64,000 bases of DNA from Cellulomonas telluris. GTDB taxonomy: Bacteria > Actinomycetota > Actinomycetes > Actinomycetales > Cellulomonadaceae. The notes under the pieces were generated by a model. It was not told the origin of the DNA, did no database searches, and saw only the letters and a program-made list of their open reading frames with translations. This document shows positions 44,814-55,081 of this stretch, in pieces. How positions within the stretch are numbered: position 1 is the first letter of the stretch; each line of letters opens with the position of its first letter. The position numbers and the translations under genes were made by a program. The DNA lies in assembly GCF_004886325.1 (NCBI RefSeq), contig NZ_QXFN01000001.1, positions 124,001 to 188,000 of the forward strand, written 5' to 3'.

Positions 44814-44952
44814 GGTGGGCCTCCTGTCGCGGCGTGGGGTGGTCGGCGGCGTCGGGTGGGTCGGGCAGATCGGGTGGTGGGGCACGGCCGGGGTGGTCAC
44901 GCAGGGCGGGACCGGGTGGCGCGGGGACGCGGCGGGCTGTGCCGCACCGGCG

Positions 44953-45414
44953 TCAGCGCGACGTGGCGACCAGCTTGTTCGCCGTGGACAGCACGACGGC
45001 GTCCTCGGCGAAGCCTGCGGCGCGTCCGCTGAGGAACGCCGGTCCGTGGTCGGCCGCCCACTCGCGCCACGACGCCCCGCCGACGGCTCCGGCGAACGCG
45101 CCGGCGGCGCCCGCCAGCCCGGCGAGCACGACGGCGGGCACCTTGCGCCGCTCGACGAGCGCGAGCGCGACCGCACCGCCGGCGCCGGACAGCACGCGGC
45201 CCGTCAGCATCGGCGGGATCAGCCGGCTCGGCAGACCCGGCAGCTTGTCGGTGACGGTCTCACCCACGAGCGCGGTGCGCGCCAGCGTGCGCGCGAGCGC
45301 CGGTCCGACGCCGCGCTTCCCCTCGGTCGCGGCGAGCACGGGGACCGCCACCCCGACCGCCGCCCGTCCGCCGGCCGCCAGGCCGAGCGCTGCAGATCGC
45401 ACGAGAGCTCCCAT
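44953..45414 (-). CDS. DUF4126-like membrane protein
   Basis: A 153-residue hydrophobic protein starting [20 protein letters not shown], with [20 protein letters not shown] and [20 protein letters not shown]. The pattern resembles DUF4126, a family of small membrane proteins without known function. Three to four helices are likely. ATG 45414. The gap 44814-44952 to the SDR gene is G-rich and holds a G-quadruplex-like run at 44854-44874. Confidence 0.75.
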   Translation of the reverse strand: MGALVRSAALGLAAGGRAAVGVAVPVLAATEGKRGVGPALARTLARTALVGETVTDKLPGLPSRLIPPMLTGRVLSGAGGAVALALVERRKVPAVVLAGLAGAAGAFAGAVGGASWREWAADHGPAFLSGRAAGFAEDAVVLSTANKLVATSR

Positions 45415-45512
45415 GCGTCGTGTCTACCTGCGCCCGCGCGGCCCGGCATCCCGAGCGGCGGGGCGGGCGGTCGCGCGGCGAGGGCGTCGCCGCGCCCGCC
45501 GGGGCGGGCGTC

Positions 45513-46664
45513 TCAGAGGTCCGCCGGGTCCACCAGGAAGTCGGACTCGTCGGCGATCTCGCCGCCCACCTCGGCGTGCAGGACGCGCGCGACCGCGCAC
45601 ACCAGGGGCGCGGAGCGGCTGCGCGCGACACGGTGGTCGAGCGTGGGACGCTCCTGCTCGAGCTGCTCGATCTCGCGCGGCTCCCAGCGCACCCGGTAGG
45701 CCACGACACCGTCCGCGACCCAGGGCAGGCCCTCGAGCAGCGGCGGCAGCTGCTCGGTCGCGGAGACCTCGACGGCCAGCATGCCGTCGACGCCCAGGTC
45801 GACGAGCACCCCGAACGCCTCGGCGGGCGGCGGCGCGGCGAGCATGAGCTCGTCGTACGCGTCGGCCTCGGCCATGAGCCGGTGCCGCTCGTCCTCGTCC
45901 GCGACGCCGTACCGCTCGAGGGCGGCGCGCAGCCCGGAGCCGCCCGCCTCCGGGGACCCGCCGACCGCGCCCTGCGACCCGCGGCCCGTGCGCGAGGCGG
46001 GCCCCGCCCACGACCCCGGCGTCGCCACGGAGAGGTACGCGCGCGGCTGCACGCGCTGCACGATGCGCAGGACGTCGTCGGGCTCCAGCCAGCGGGACGT
46101 CAGCACGGTCAGGTCGGTCGACGCGTCGGGGTCGGGCGTGAGGATCGCGCCGGTCTGCGTCCGCACCGCACCGCCGAGCCGTCGCGCGGCGGCCACGAGC
46201 CACTGGAGGACCCGCTCCTCCTCCCGCACGGGCAGACCGTCGGGGAACGCGCGCTTGAGCCCGTCCCGGTCGCCGCCCGGCCAGGGGCGCTCCCCGCGCT
46301 CGCGCGGCGCCGACAGGACCCACACCGTCCGCGTCGACGCCGGCAGCCCGAGCGCGACGGCGTCCTCGACGGCGACGCCGTACGGCCCCGCCAGGCTCGA
46401 CAGCCGCGCGAGCCGCAGCGCGCGCACCGGCGTCGTGTTCGCACGGGCCCCGACGGACCGGATGCCGAGCGCCGCCGTGACGGCGGGCAGCACCCCGGTC
46501 CGGGTGGCCGCGTCACCGGGGGACGCGGCCTCCCACCGGACGTTGCGGAACCGGCTGGACGCGAGCACCTCCACCTCGTCCGGCTCGACGCCGTCCGGCA
46601 GCGCGAGCAGGTGCCGGTCCGCCAGCGCGGGGTCGTGCACGGGCAGCGGGGGCAGCGGCGCCAC
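45513..46664 (-). CDS. Hypothetical 383-residue protein next to dcd
   Basis: A soluble protein, family not recognised. Segments with some character are PDEVEVLASSRFRNVRWEAA, VEDAVALGLPASTRTVWVLS, WLEPDDVLRIVQRVQPRAYL and a C-terminal HAEVGGEIADESDFLVDPADL-like end (split here: HAEVGGEIADES, DFLVDPADL). There are no transmembrane segments and no signal peptide. GTG 46664 is only 3 nt after the dcd stop, so the two are cotranscribed. Confidence 0.7.
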   Translation of the reverse strand: MAPLPPLPVHDPALADRHLLALPDGVEPDEVEVLASSRFRNVRWEAASPGDAATRTGVLPAVTAALGIRSVGARANTTPVRALRLARLSSLAGPYGVAVEDAVALGLPASTRTVWVLSAPRERGERPWPGGDRDGLKRAFPDGLPVREEERVLQWLVAAARRLGGAVRTQTGAILTPDPDASTDLTVLTSRWLEPDDVLRIVQRVQPRAYLSVATPGSWAGPASRTGRGSQGAVGGSPEAGGSGLRAALERYGVADEDERHRLMAEADAYDELMLAAPPPAEAFGVLVDLGVDGMLAVEVSATEQLPPLLEGLPWVADGVVAYRVRWEPREIEQLEQERPTLDHRVARSRSAPLVCAVARVLHAEVGGEIADESDFLVDPADL

Positions 46665-46667
46665 GCG

Positions 46668-47243
46668 TCAGACCTCCGTCCGGTGGAACCCCTGCCAGGA
46701 CCGCGACGCCGTCGGCCCGCGCTGCCCCTGGTAGCGCGACCCGTACGCGGCGGACCCGTAGGGGTTCTCGGCCGCGGACGACAGCCGGAAGAAGCAGAGC
46801 TGCCCGATCTTCATGCCCGGCCACAGCTGGATGGGCAGCGTCGCCACGTTCGACAGCTCGAGGGTCACGTGCCCGGAGAAGCCCGGGTCGATGAACCCGG
46901 CCGTCGAGTGCGTGAGCAGCCCGAGCCGCCCCAGGGACGACTTGCCCTCGAGCCGGGCGGCGACGTCGTCCGGCAGGCTCACGCGCTCGTACGTCGATCC
47001 GAGCACGAACTCCCCCGGGTGCAGCACGAACGGCTCCTCCGGCTCCACCTCGACGAGCCGGGTCAGGTCCGGCTGCTCCGCCGAGGGGTCGATCACCGGG
47101 TACTTGTGGTTGTCGAACAGCCGGAAGAACCGGTCGAGGCGCACGTCGATGCTCGACGGCTGGATCATCGCCGGCTCGTACGGGTCGAGGGCCACGCGGC
47201 CGGACTCGAGCTCGGCGCGGATGTCACGGTCGGAGAGCAGCAC
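46668..47243 (-). CDS. dcd: dCTP deaminase
   Basis: A 191-residue enzyme deaminating dCTP to dUTP (possibly bifunctional to dUMP) in thymidylate supply. Family motifs are [55 protein letters not shown] and [14 protein letters not shown], ending in [11 protein letters not shown]. The catalytic Glu follows VTLELSN-like context. GTG 47243 lies 6 nt after TACCGT (leaderless). It is divergent from the MFS gene, with only 81 bp between. Confidence 0.95.
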   Translation of the reverse strand: MLLSDRDIRAELESGRVALDPYEPAMIQPSSIDVRLDRFFRLFDNHKYPVIDPSAEQPDLTRLVEVEPEEPFVLHPGEFVLGSTYERVSLPDDVAARLEGKSSLGRLGLLTHSTAGFIDPGFSGHVTLELSNVATLPIQLWPGMKIGQLCFFRLSSAAENPYGSAAYGSRYQGQRGPTASRSWQGFHRTEV

Positions 47244-47324
47244 GCGCCCACGGTAGTGGGCACGCGGCGTCCGGCGGTGCGGTGGTCCGCGAGGCCCGCG
47301 GCGGCGGTTGCTACGGTGGCGGGC

Positions 47325-48641
47325 GTGGTGGGGACCGACGGCCGGGAGGCCGTGCAGCGCGGTCCCCTCGTCGGCTCTCTCGCCGTCGTCGCCGCGGCGC
47401 TCGCGGCCTGCTACGGCGCCGTCGTCGCCGTGCTGCTGCCGGCGCAGGTCGCGGCGATCGACCCGGCGGCGAAGGTCGGCAACCTCGCCCTCGTGAGCAC
47501 CGTGTCGTTCGCGTGCACGATCGCCGCGCAGCCGCTGGTGGGGGCGCTGAGCGACCGCACGCGCGGCCGCTGGGGCCGGCGGGTGCCGTGGGCGGTCGCC
47601 GGGACGCTCGTCGCGGCCGCCGGCCTGCTCGCCCTCGGCGGTGCGACGACGCTCGCCGCCGTGACCGTGCTGTGGGTGGTCACGCAGGTGGCGCTCAACG
47701 GGCTCGACGTCGCGACCTCGGCGGTCGTGCCGGACGACGTGCCGCCGCGGCGGCGTGGGCGGGCGTTCGCGCTCATCGGGCTCGGGGCCGTCGCCGGGGG
47801 TGCCGTCGCGGTGCTGGCCGCCGGGGCGTCGGCCGCGCGTCCGGGCCGCGTATGGACGGGGCTGGCGGTGACGGTGCTCGTGGCGACGTCGGTCTTCGTG
47901 GCGGTCGAGGCACGGCGCCGACGCCCGTGGGACAGCGACGCCGCCGCGGGCGACGCGCCGGTGCGCCCGCCGTTCTGGCGGGGCCTGCTGGTCGACCCCC
48001 GCCGTGAGCGCCGCTTCACCGACGCGTTCGTGTCCCGCCTGCTGTTCGTGCTGGCCTACCAGCTCGTCTACGCCTACCAGCTCTACGTGCTCACCGACCA
48101 CGTGGGGGTGCCCGCACGGGCGGCGACCGCCCTGACCGGCACGCTCACCGCGACCACCCTCGCGGCCGTGCTCGTCGCCGTCGTCGTCACGGGCTGGTGG
48201 AGCGACCGGGTCGGGACGCGCACCCCGTTCATGCTCGGGGCGTGCGGGCTGCTCGCCGTGGCGATGCTCGTGCCGCTCGCGGTCCCGACGACCACCGGCA
48301 TGACCGTCTTCGCCGTGCTCAAGGGCGTCGCCTTCGGGGCGCACATGGCGTCGGGCACGGCCCTGGTGACGGAGGTGCTGCCCGCCGGCGGCGCGAGCGC
48401 GGGCAAGGACCTCGGCCTCTACAACGTCGCGACGAACCTGCCGCAGACCGTCGCCCCGGCGCTGGCGGCGACGGTCATCGCCCACCTGGGCGGCTACCCG
48501 GGGCTGTTCGCGACCGCGGCCGGTGTGGCGGTGCTCGCGCTGGTCGTGGGCGTCCGGCTGGCGCGGCGCGGGCTCCCGACGGCGGGCGGGGCGGGGCCGC
48601 ACGTCGCGCAGCCGGTGGTCACGGGCGGGGGGCGGACGTGA
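47325..48641 (+). CDS. MFS transporter
   Basis: A 438-residue major-facilitator protein with 12 helices. The loop 2-3 motif is [14 protein letters not shown] and the matching half-two motif is [19 protein letters not shown]. The last helices contain [21 protein letters not shown], as in sugar/cation symporter-like or permease-like MFS proteins. GTG 47325 follows TACGGT by 7 nt (leaderless). It is coupled by GTGA to the LAL regulator downstream. The substrate is unknown. Confidence 0.88.
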   Translation: MVGTDGREAVQRGPLVGSLAVVAAALAACYGAVVAVLLPAQVAAIDPAAKVGNLALVSTVSFACTIAAQPLVGALSDRTRGRWGRRVPWAVAGTLVAAAGLLALGGATTLAAVTVLWVVTQVALNGLDVATSAVVPDDVPPRRRGRAFALIGLGAVAGGAVAVLAAGASAARPGRVWTGLAVTVLVATSVFVAVEARRRRPWDSDAAAGDAPVRPPFWRGLLVDPRRERRFTDAFVSRLLFVLAYQLVYAYQLYVLTDHVGVPARAATALTGTLTATTLAAVLVAVVVTGWWSDRVGTRTPFMLGACGLLAVAMLVPLAVPTTTGMTVFAVLKGVAFGAHMASGTALVTEVLPAGGASAGKDLGLYNVATNLPQTVAPALAATVIAHLGGYPGLFATAAGVAVLALVVGVRLARRGLPTAGGAGPHVAQPVVTGGGRT

Positions 48642-51238
48642 GCGCCGACGACGTGCGCCCGCGGCCGGAGCGCGAGACGCCGGCGCTGCACGGGGCGCCG
48701 CGCCTCCCGTCGTGGGCCGTCCCCCGCCCGCGGCTCGTCGCCGCGCTCGACCGGCGCGCGCCGCTGACCGTCGTCCGCGCCCCGGCCGGCGGGGGCAAGA
48801 CCGTGCTGCTGGCCGAGTGGGCCCGGGCGTCCGGGGACCCCGCCCTGCGCGGGGTCTGGGTGTCGGTGACGGCGCCGTCACCGGGGCGGCTCGCGTTCTG
48901 GGGGCAGGTCGCGGCGCTCGTCTCCGACGCCGGGCTGGGGCCGCCGGACGGTCCGCTCGCCGACGGCGACGGGTCCCTCGCCGAGGTCGTCGACCTGCGG
49001 GCCTTCCTCACGCGCGCGTTCGCGGGGCTCGGGTCCGCGACGCTCGTCGTCGACGACGCGGACCGCCTGGACGACGACGTGGTCGAGGACCTCGTGCACG
49101 TCGTCACCGCCGTGCCGACCGTGCGGCTCGTGGTGGCCTGCCGGTCCGTCACGGCGTTCGAGTCCGCGCGGGTGCGGCTCGTGCTCGACTCGGAGGTGCT
49201 CGACGGGGCCGCGCTCGCGCTGACCCCGCAGGAGACGGCACGGGTGCTGGGCGTCCCGGAGCCCGACGCCGCCGCCGTGCACCGCGCGACCGACGGCTCA
49301 CCGCTCGCGGTCCGCGCCGTGCTGCTGGAGCGGGAGGCGGGCGGCGACGTGGACCCGCGCCAGGCGCTCGAGCAGCTCGTGGCGGCGGCCGTGGACGCGC
49401 TCGACGCCCCTGTGCGCGCGTTCGCCGCGGCCACCGTGACGGCCGACGTCCTCCCGCCCGACCTGGCCCGCACGCTCTCCGGCGCGCAGGACGCGGACGC
49501 CCTGCTCGACCACGTGGCCCGCCTCGGCCTGGGGACGTGGACGCACGTCCGCGGCGAGCGGGCGCTGGCGTACACGTCGGTCGTGCGGCAGGCGCTGCGC
49601 GCGCGGCTGCGCCGGGAGGACCCGGCCCGGTTCCGTGCCCTGCGCCGCGCGGTCGCCGTGTGGGCCGACGCGCACGGCCGCCCCGTGGAGGCGGTGGAGG
49701 CGGCAGTCGACGCCGACGACCTCGACCTCGTGACGGCGGTGCTGCGGCACCACTGGCGGGGGTTCCTGTCGGAGCACGCGGGCACGGTGCGCCGCACGGT
49801 CGCCCCCCTGGGGCTCGTGCGGCTGCGGCGGCACCCGGTGATCCTGTTCCTGCTCGCCCTCGGCCACAACGCCGACCGCCGGTCGCGGGCGGTCGCCGTC
49901 GCCCTGTTCGGCCTCGCGACGGCGACGGCGCGGGCGCAGCGCCACCGGGCGTCCGCGCCGGACCGGGTCGCGATGCGGCTGATCGAGACCGTCGCGCTGC
50001 GCGTGACGGGTCGGGCCGGCGCCGCCGCGCACGCCGGGGACGACCTGCTGGCCCTGCTCGAGGACCTCGCGCCCGCGGACCGGTCGGAGGTCGAGGACCT
50101 GCTCAACCCCGCCTACCTGCACACCGGGCTCGCCTACCTCTACGACGGCCGCCCGGACGACGCCGCAGCCGCGGGCGAGCGCGCCCTCGCCGAGGCGCGC
50201 CACGACCTCGGGCGCCTCGGGGCGCTGTCCCTGCTGGCCGGGCTGCACGCGCTCAGCGGCTCGCTCGAGGCGGCGGAGGGGTACGCCGCGGACGTGCGCG
50301 GCCGCCGCTGGCCGGAGGGGTCCGTCGACGGGTACACCGGCGCCCTGCACCAGGTCGCGGAGGCGGTGCTCGCGCTCGAGGCGCTCGACCCGGCCCGGGC
50401 GCAGGCGCACCTCGACCGGCTCGCGCCGCACCGGGAGACGATCGAGCACTGGCCGCTGCTCGCGCACGTGCAGGCGCACGTCGACCTGCTGACCTCCGGT
50501 GCCGAGACGGCGATCGAGCGGCTCGCCAGCACCCGCCGCGCCCACGCGCGCCGGCAGTCGACGCACCGCGCGACGGCCGCCCTGCTGGACGCGACGCACG
50601 CGCTGCTCGTCACCGCCGCGGGCCGCCCGCTCGCGGCGGCGGCGGCCCTGCCCGACGCACGCCCCGGACCGGCGCTGACGATCGCCCGGGCCCGTGCGGA
50701 GCTCGTGGCGGGCCGGCCCGCGCAGGCGGTCGCGTCGCTCGCGGGCTCCGCCGTACCCGGACTGCCGCCGCGGACGCAGGCCGAGCAGGCGCTGCTCGAG
50801 GCCGCCGCGCTCGCGGCCGACGGCCGCCAGACGCAGGCCGTGCCCGCCCTCGCACGCGCCCTGGCGCTGCTGCGGGTCCACCGCCTGCGCCTGCCGCTCG
50901 TGCTCCTGCCGGCGGGGCACCGCGCCCGGCTGCGGGCCCTCGCCGTCGCGCGCGGCCTGCCCGACGCCGACCTGCTCGCCGCCGACGTCCCGGCGGTCCT
51001 GCCCGACGTCGCCGCCGCCCCGGAGCTCACACCGCGCGAGGCGGTCGTGCTGCGCGCGCTGACGCGCTCCGGGTCGACGTCCGAGATCGCGGCCGAGCTC
51101 GTGGTCAGCCCGCACACGGTGAAGTCGCAGCTGCGCACGCTCTACCGCAAGCTCGGTGCGACGTCCCGGGCGTCGGCGCTGGCGTCGGCACGTGCGCACG
51201 GGCTGCTGGAGGCGGACGAGACGGTCCCCGGCGCCTGA
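48638..51238 (+). CDS. Large LuxR-type (MalT/LAL) ATP-binding regulator
   Basis: An 866-residue regulator of the LAL class. The N-terminal STAND-type ATPase has Walker [10 protein letters not shown] near residue 50 and Walker [14 protein letters not shown]-rich middle is visible as repeated Ala/Leu helices. The C-terminal LuxR HTH is [20 protein letters not shown] with [22 protein letters not shown] 48638 overlaps the MFS stop as GTGA. Such proteins usually activate sugar or secondary-metabolite genes when an inducer binds; the coupled transporter may supply or remove that inducer. Confidence 0.9.
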   Translation: MSADDVRPRPERETPALHGAPRLPSWAVPRPRLVAALDRRAPLTVVRAPAGGGKTVLLAEWARASGDPALRGVWVSVTAPSPGRLAFWGQVAALVSDAGLGPPDGPLADGDGSLAEVVDLRAFLTRAFAGLGSATLVVDDADRLDDDVVEDLVHVVTAVPTVRLVVACRSVTAFESARVRLVLDSEVLDGAALALTPQETARVLGVPEPDAAAVHRATDGSPLAVRAVLLEREAGGDVDPRQALEQLVAAAVDALDAPVRAFAAATVTADVLPPDLARTLSGAQDADALLDHVARLGLGTWTHVRGERALAYTSVVRQALRARLRREDPARFRALRRAVAVWADAHGRPVEAVEAAVDADDLDLVTAVLRHHWRGFLSEHAGTVRRTVAPLGLVRLRRHPVILFLLALGHNADRRSRAVAVALFGLATATARAQRHRASAPDRVAMRLIETVALRVTGRAGAAAHAGDDLLALLEDLAPADRSEVEDLLNPAYLHTGLAYLYDGRPDDAAAAGERALAEARHDLGRLGALSLLAGLHALSGSLEAAEGYAADVRGRRWPEGSVDGYTGALHQVAEAVLALEALDPARAQAHLDRLAPHRETIEHWPLLAHVQAHVDLLTSGAETAIERLASTRRAHARRQSTHRATAALLDATHALLVTAAGRPLAAAAALPDARPGPALTIARARAELVAGRPAQAVASLAGSAVPGLPPRTQAEQALLEAAALAADGRQTQAVPALARALALLRVHRLRLPLVLLPAGHRARLRALAVARGLPDADLLAADVPAVLPDVAAAPELTPREAVVLRALTRSGSTSEIAAELVVSPHTVKSQLRTLYRKLGATSRASALASARAHGLLEADETVPGA

Positions 51239-51252
51239 GCGCCGGCCCGGCC

Positions 51253-51332
51253 CCGCACGCACGCCGGCCGCGCACGCACGCCGGCCACGCGCACGCCGGC
51301 CACGCGCACGAGGGCCGCACGCGCACGAGGGC
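51253..51332. repeat. Tandem 15-17 bp repeats after the LAL gene
   Basis: About five head-to-tail units built on the core GCACGCCGGC or GCACGAGGGC (51253-51332), drifting in sequence from one end to the other. They lie between the regulator stop and the terminator hairpin, and have no coding support. Confidence 0.6.
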
Positions 51333-51362
51333 CCGGTGCCGCTGCTCGACACCGGGCCCTCG
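51326..51362. terminator. Bidirectional terminator hairpin
   Basis: CGAGGGCCCGGTG (51326-51338) pairs perfectly with CACCGGGCCCTCG (51350-51362), an 11-nt loop between. It serves the LAL gene on the plus strand and the surface-protein gene on the minus strand, which converge here. Confidence 0.85.
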
Positions 51363-51382
51363 TCCCTCACGCGGTCAGGGCG

Positions 51383-54300
51383 TCAGCCCTCGGCACCCCG
51401 TCGCCGCAGCACCAGGGCCCCGGTGCCGCCGAGCACGAGCAGCGCGGCGAGGGCCGCGAGCCCGAGGCCCGCCCCGCCGGTCGCGGCCAGCGGGGACGTC
51501 GCCGCCGGGGCGGCCGGCGTGGCCGTCGGCGTCGGCGTCGGCGTCGGCGTCACCGCCGCCGGGAGGTAGGTGACGCGGGCCGAGGCCTCCGTCGCGTTCC
51601 CCTCGACGTCGAGCACCCGGTACCGCACCGGCGACGGGTCACCGGTGAAGCCCGCGGCGGGCGTGAAGGTCAGCACCCCCGTGGCGGGGTCGACGGTCCA
51701 CGTGCCCTCGCCGGGCACCGTCAGCGTCAGCACCTCGGCGCCGGACGGGTCGAGCAGCCGGACCGTGGTCGGGTCGAGCTCGCCGCGGTCGTTGCCGACG
51801 ACGTCGACCGTCGCCGGGGTGCCGGCCGCCACGCCCTCGCGCACGTCGTCGAGCGCGCGCGGCAGGTACGTCACGACGACGTCCGCGCCGGCGGTGCCGC
51901 CCGCGGCGTCCTGCGCCTCGTACCGCACCGGCGTCGGGTTGCCCCAGAAGCCGTCCTCGGGCGTGAACGTCGCCGTGCCGGCGGTCGTGTCGACCGTCCA
52001 GACGCCCTCGCCGGCCACGCGCAGCGTGGTGACGCGCTCCCCGGTGACGGGGTCGACGAGCCGCAGGGTCGAGGCGAGCAGGGCGCCCGCGTCGTTCGGC
52101 AGGACGTCGACGGTCACGGGGCTGCCGAGCTCGTTGCCCCGGCTCGCGTCGGTGTCGGCGACCGGCTGGTACGTGACCGTGACGGTCGCGGCGACGGTGT
52201 CGCCCGTGGTGTCCGTGACCTCGTAGGTGACCGGCGCGGGGTTTCCCGTGAACCCGTCCTCGGGCGTGAAGGTGACCGCGCCCGTGGCGGCGTCGACGGT
52301 CCACGTGCCCTCGCCCTCGACCACGAGGGTCGTGACGCGGTCGGTCCCGTCCACCAGGACGACCGACGTCGGGTCCATGTCGCCCGCGTCGTTCACCAGG
52401 ACGTCGACCGTCACGGTGTCGCCGATGGTGTTGGCCAGGTCGACGTCGTCCGTCGCGTCCGGCACGTAGCCGACGGTGGCGGTCGCGGAGACGGTGTCGC
52501 CGGTGCTGTCGGTGACCTCGTAGACCACGGGGGCGGGGTCGGTGAGGAAGCCGGGCTCCGGCGTGAACGTCACGGCGCCGGTGCGCGGGTCGACCGTCCA
52601 GCGGCCCTCGCCCTCGACGACGAGCTCGCTCACGCGCTCGGTGCCGCGCACCAGGACGACGGACGCGGGGTCCAGGTCGCCGCGGTCGTTCGCCAGCACG
52701 TCGACCGTGACGACGTCACCGATGGCGTTGCCGAGGTCCTCGTCCGCGACGGCCTCGGGCACGTAGCCCACCGTGACGGTCGCCGTGGCGGTGAGGCCGT
52801 TCTCGTCGGTGACGCGGTACGCGACGGGCGCCGGGTCGACGAGGAAGCCGTCCTCCGGCGTGAAGGTCAGGGCCCCGGTCGCCGTGTCGACGCGCCACGT
52901 GCCCTCGCCCTCGACGACCAGCTCCGTGCCGGCGGACCGACCGGCCGCCGCGTCCCACAGGACGACGGACGACGGCACGAGGGCCCCGCTCACGGCGGTG
53001 TCGTTGTCGAGCACGGGGACGCGCACGACGCTGCCGATGGTGTTCTCGAGGTCGGCGTCGTCCTGCGCGAGCGGCGGGCCGACCACGGTGACGGTGGCGG
53101 TCGCGGAGTCGTTCGCGTCCGGGCCGCGGTCGGTCACCGACGCGGTGTTGGTGAGGACCGTGTTCGGCGCGTCCGTGACGTCCTGCTCGTAGACGACGGT
53201 GAGCGTCTCGCCGACGTCGAGGCCGCGCACGCCGTCCTCGTCGCCGCCGACCGGCGCGAAGGGCCGCGCGCAGACCAGGGCGGCCGGCATGGCGTCGCCC
53301 ACGGCCGCGTCGCACGTGACCGGGCCGCGCTCGAGCGCGTCGTTCGTGCCCCCGTCGACCGTGACGGAGCGGATGGTGGTCGGACCGGCCCCGGGGACCG
53401 TGTCGGTGAGCGTGACGACGTCGCCGCGCGTCATCGCCGCCGGGCCCGCGTTCCGGACCGTCACGGTCCACACGAGCGTCGAGCCGACGGGCGCGACCGC
53501 CGTTCCGGCGGGGGCGTCCTCGACCGCCACCTGCTTGGTGACGGCGAGGTCGTAGGCGCACTCCACCCAGTCGAGCGTGATGGAGCCGTTCGCGCCGGCA
53601 CCCGTGCCGGTCTGGCGCCCGACGGGCGTCGCGGCGACGTCGCGCGCACCGGCCGCGACGGTGCTGGAACCGCCGCCACCGCCGCCGCCCGCGACGGTGT
53701 CGATGCCGTTGTCGCCGTTCTTCAGGACGGTCGAGGCGCCGCCGCCACCGCCGTACAGGCCGCCACCGCCGCCACCGCCGGCGTCGTAGTTCGGGTCGGG
53801 CGCGCCCGCGCCACCCGTGCCGCCCTGGCCGGGCAGGCCGTTCAGGCTGGTGTCCGTGCTGTGCACGCCGCCCGCGCCGGGGGCGTCCGCCCCGCCGCCG
53901 GCGCCACCGCCGACGACGACGCCCGCGCCCTCGTACCCGGCCGTGCCGGCCTCGCCCGCGGCGACCGTGCCGGGGCCGGTGGGCAGGCCGGCGTCGCCGC
54001 CGAAGCCGTCCGTGGTGACGGAGTGGCCGCCGCCGCTGCCGCCACCGCCGCCGGCGAGCACCGCGGGCGCCGTGGCGTCGCCGAGGTGCAGCACGCTGTA
54101 GCCACCACCGCCGGCACCGCCGTGCTGGGTGACGGCGGTGCCGCCGGCGCCGCCGCCGTTCGTGCCGCCGACGCCGCCGACCCGGCCGACGTACACACCG
54201 CCGCCGCCGCCCACGACGCCGCTGAAGGACGTGCCGGGCAGGACGTCGAACGTCGCCGTGATGCTCGCCGCGGCGCCGTTGGACCCCATGCCGTTCGCAC

Positions 54301-54577
54301 CGGCCGCGCCGCGGCCGCCTGCGCCGCCGACGACGGTGGCCGTGACGGCGCAGACGCCGTCCGGCACGGTGCCGGCGACGGTGTCGCCGACCTGGAACGT
54401 ACGGGTCGGTGCGGCCGGGGCCGGAGCGGCGAGAGCCGCGGCGGGCAGCGCGACGACGCTCGCGAGCGCGAGGCCGAGGGTCGTCAGGGTCGCGGCGCCG
54501 GAACGGGCGGCGCGCGCGGCCCCGCTCGGGCGTGCGGTGGTCGTCCGCGGGTGTGACGCGGGCAGCCTCTTGGGCAC
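51383..54577 (-). CDS. LAxTG-anchored glycine-rich adhesin with CshA-like repeats
   Basis: A 1064-residue secreted, probably cell-wall-anchored protein. A long signal peptide ends near residue 51 ([16 protein letters not shown]). A glycine-rich domain covers about 65-335 (many GGGGG runs), a DUF11-like beta domain about 345-480, and five fibrillar repeats of about 100 residues follow to about 1005. Each repeat carries TPEDGF..PAPV.Y.VTD. A Thr/Pro linker leads to LAATGG (1030-1034), a helix and RRRG, i.e. a sortase E-type signal. GTG 54577 has GGAGG 5 nt upstream. Adhesion to plant material or cells is likely but unproven. Confidence 0.85.
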   Translation of the reverse strand: MPKRLPASHPRTTTARPSGAARAARSGAATLTTLGLALASVVALPAAALAAPAPAAPTRTFQVGDTVAGTVPDGVCAVTATVVGGAGGRGAAGANGMGSNGAAASITATFDVLPGTSFSGVVGGGGGVYVGRVGGVGGTNGGGAGGTAVTQHGGAGGGGYSVLHLGDATAPAVLAGGGGGSGGGHSVTTDGFGGDAGLPTGPGTVAAGEAGTAGYEGAGVVVGGGAGGGADAPGAGGVHSTDTSLNGLPGQGGTGGAGAPDPNYDAGGGGGGGLYGGGGGASTVLKNGDNGIDTVAGGGGGGGSSTVAAGARDVAATPVGRQTGTGAGANGSITLDWVECAYDLAVTKQVAVEDAPAGTAVAPVGSTLVWTVTVRNAGPAAMTRGDVVTLTDTVPGAGPTTIRSVTVDGGTNDALERGPVTCDAAVGDAMPAALVCARPFAPVGGDEDGVRGLDVGETLTVVYEQDVTDAPNTVLTNTASVTDRGPDANDSATATVTVVGPPLAQDDADLENTIGSVVRVPVLDNDTAVSGALVPSSVVLWDAAAGRSAGTELVVEGEGTWRVDTATGALTFTPEDGFLVDPAPVAYRVTDENGLTATATVTVGYVPEAVADEDLGNAIGDVVTVDVLANDRGDLDPASVVLVRGTERVSELVVEGEGRWTVDPRTGAVTFTPEPGFLTDPAPVVYEVTDSTGDTVSATATVGYVPDATDDVDLANTIGDTVTVDVLVNDAGDMDPTSVVLVDGTDRVTTLVVEGEGTWTVDAATGAVTFTPEDGFTGNPAPVTYEVTDTTGDTVAATVTVTYQPVADTDASRGNELGSPVTVDVLPNDAGALLASTLRLVDPVTGERVTTLRVAGEGVWTVDTTAGTATFTPEDGFWGNPTPVRYEAQDAAGGTAGADVVVTYLPRALDDVREGVAAGTPATVDVVGNDRGELDPTTVRLLDPSGAEVLTLTVPGEGTWTVDPATGVLTFTPAAGFTGDPSPVRYRVLDVEGNATEASARVTYLPAAVTPTPTPTPTATPAAPAATSPLAATGGAGLGLAALAALLVLGGTGALVLRRRGAEG
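51565..53075 (-). repeat. Five tandem ~300-bp coding repeats (CshA-like)
   Basis: Five in-frame units encode related domains with the pattern VDVLxNDxGxLDP, [18 protein letters not shown] and a GF.xxPAPVxYxVTD end. Units two and three are the most alike. The number of copies could vary between strains. Confidence 0.8.
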
Positions 54578-54722
54578 GTGGTCCTCCAGGTTCGGGTGGG
54601 CGCGCCCTCTCCCCGCGGTGCTGCGACGGCAGGGGCGGGCCGGACGGCTCGTGGGTCCGGTGGACGGGCGCTCGTCCGATGCTCGGGGTGCGGAGAGCGC
54701 CTCCCCGACGGGCGGCGGCCTT

Positions 54723-54746
54723 TTCACACCGGACTTCACACCGGCC
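54723..54746. repeat. 12-bp direct repeat in the 54578-55081 gap
   Basis: TTCACACCGGAC (54723-54734) is followed directly by TTCACACCGGCC (54735-54746). It lies 146 bp upstream of the adhesin start, read on the minus strand as two GTGTGAA half-sites. It could be a tandem regulator site. The rest of this 504-bp gap holds only the cellobiose phosphorylase promoter at its right end. No riboswitch was recognised. Confidence 0.55.
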
Positions 54747-54919
54747 GTGCCCGGCCTCTCCCGATCCGTCGGGAACGTCCGTTTCCGCTGGTCACGCCGA
54801 CAGCGCGCCCGCTCGCCGGTCGGGGCTCGCGCGTCGCGGCGGCGCGGGGTCCCCGACGCCCGGCGCCGTGCCGCCGCGGTGAAACCTGCCGACCCGTTCC
54901 GGGCCGGGGCACCGGCGGC

Positions 54920-54954
54920 TATGCTGTCGGTCGACAGGCGTGGGAGCGCTCTCG
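54920..54954 (+). promoter_or_regulatory. Cellobiose phosphorylase promoter with CelR-type operator
   Basis: A -10 box TATGCT (54920-54925) is followed by TGGGAGCGCTCTCG (54941-54954), which matches the CelR operator TGGGAGCGCTCCCA at 12 of 14 positions. CelR is a LacI-family repressor released by cello-oligosaccharides in cellulolytic actinobacteria. The operator lies just after the predicted start of transcription. The -35 box is weak (TTCCGG, 17 nt upstream). Confidence 0.75.
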
Positions 54955-55081
54955 CGCACCACGCCGCACCAGCAGAGACATCACGACCAGGTACCCGAGC
55001 AGGGCCGCTGACCTGGGCCGCACCGCTCGGTGCCGACCCGTGCCGACGGCCACGTGCGACGGCGCACGCGAGAGGCATGAC

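Noticed and set aside
54578-55081. A c-di-AMP, cobalamin or other riboswitch in the adhesin leader
   Set aside because: None of the conserved core sequences I know is present; only a tandem repeat and the opposite-strand promoter are visible.
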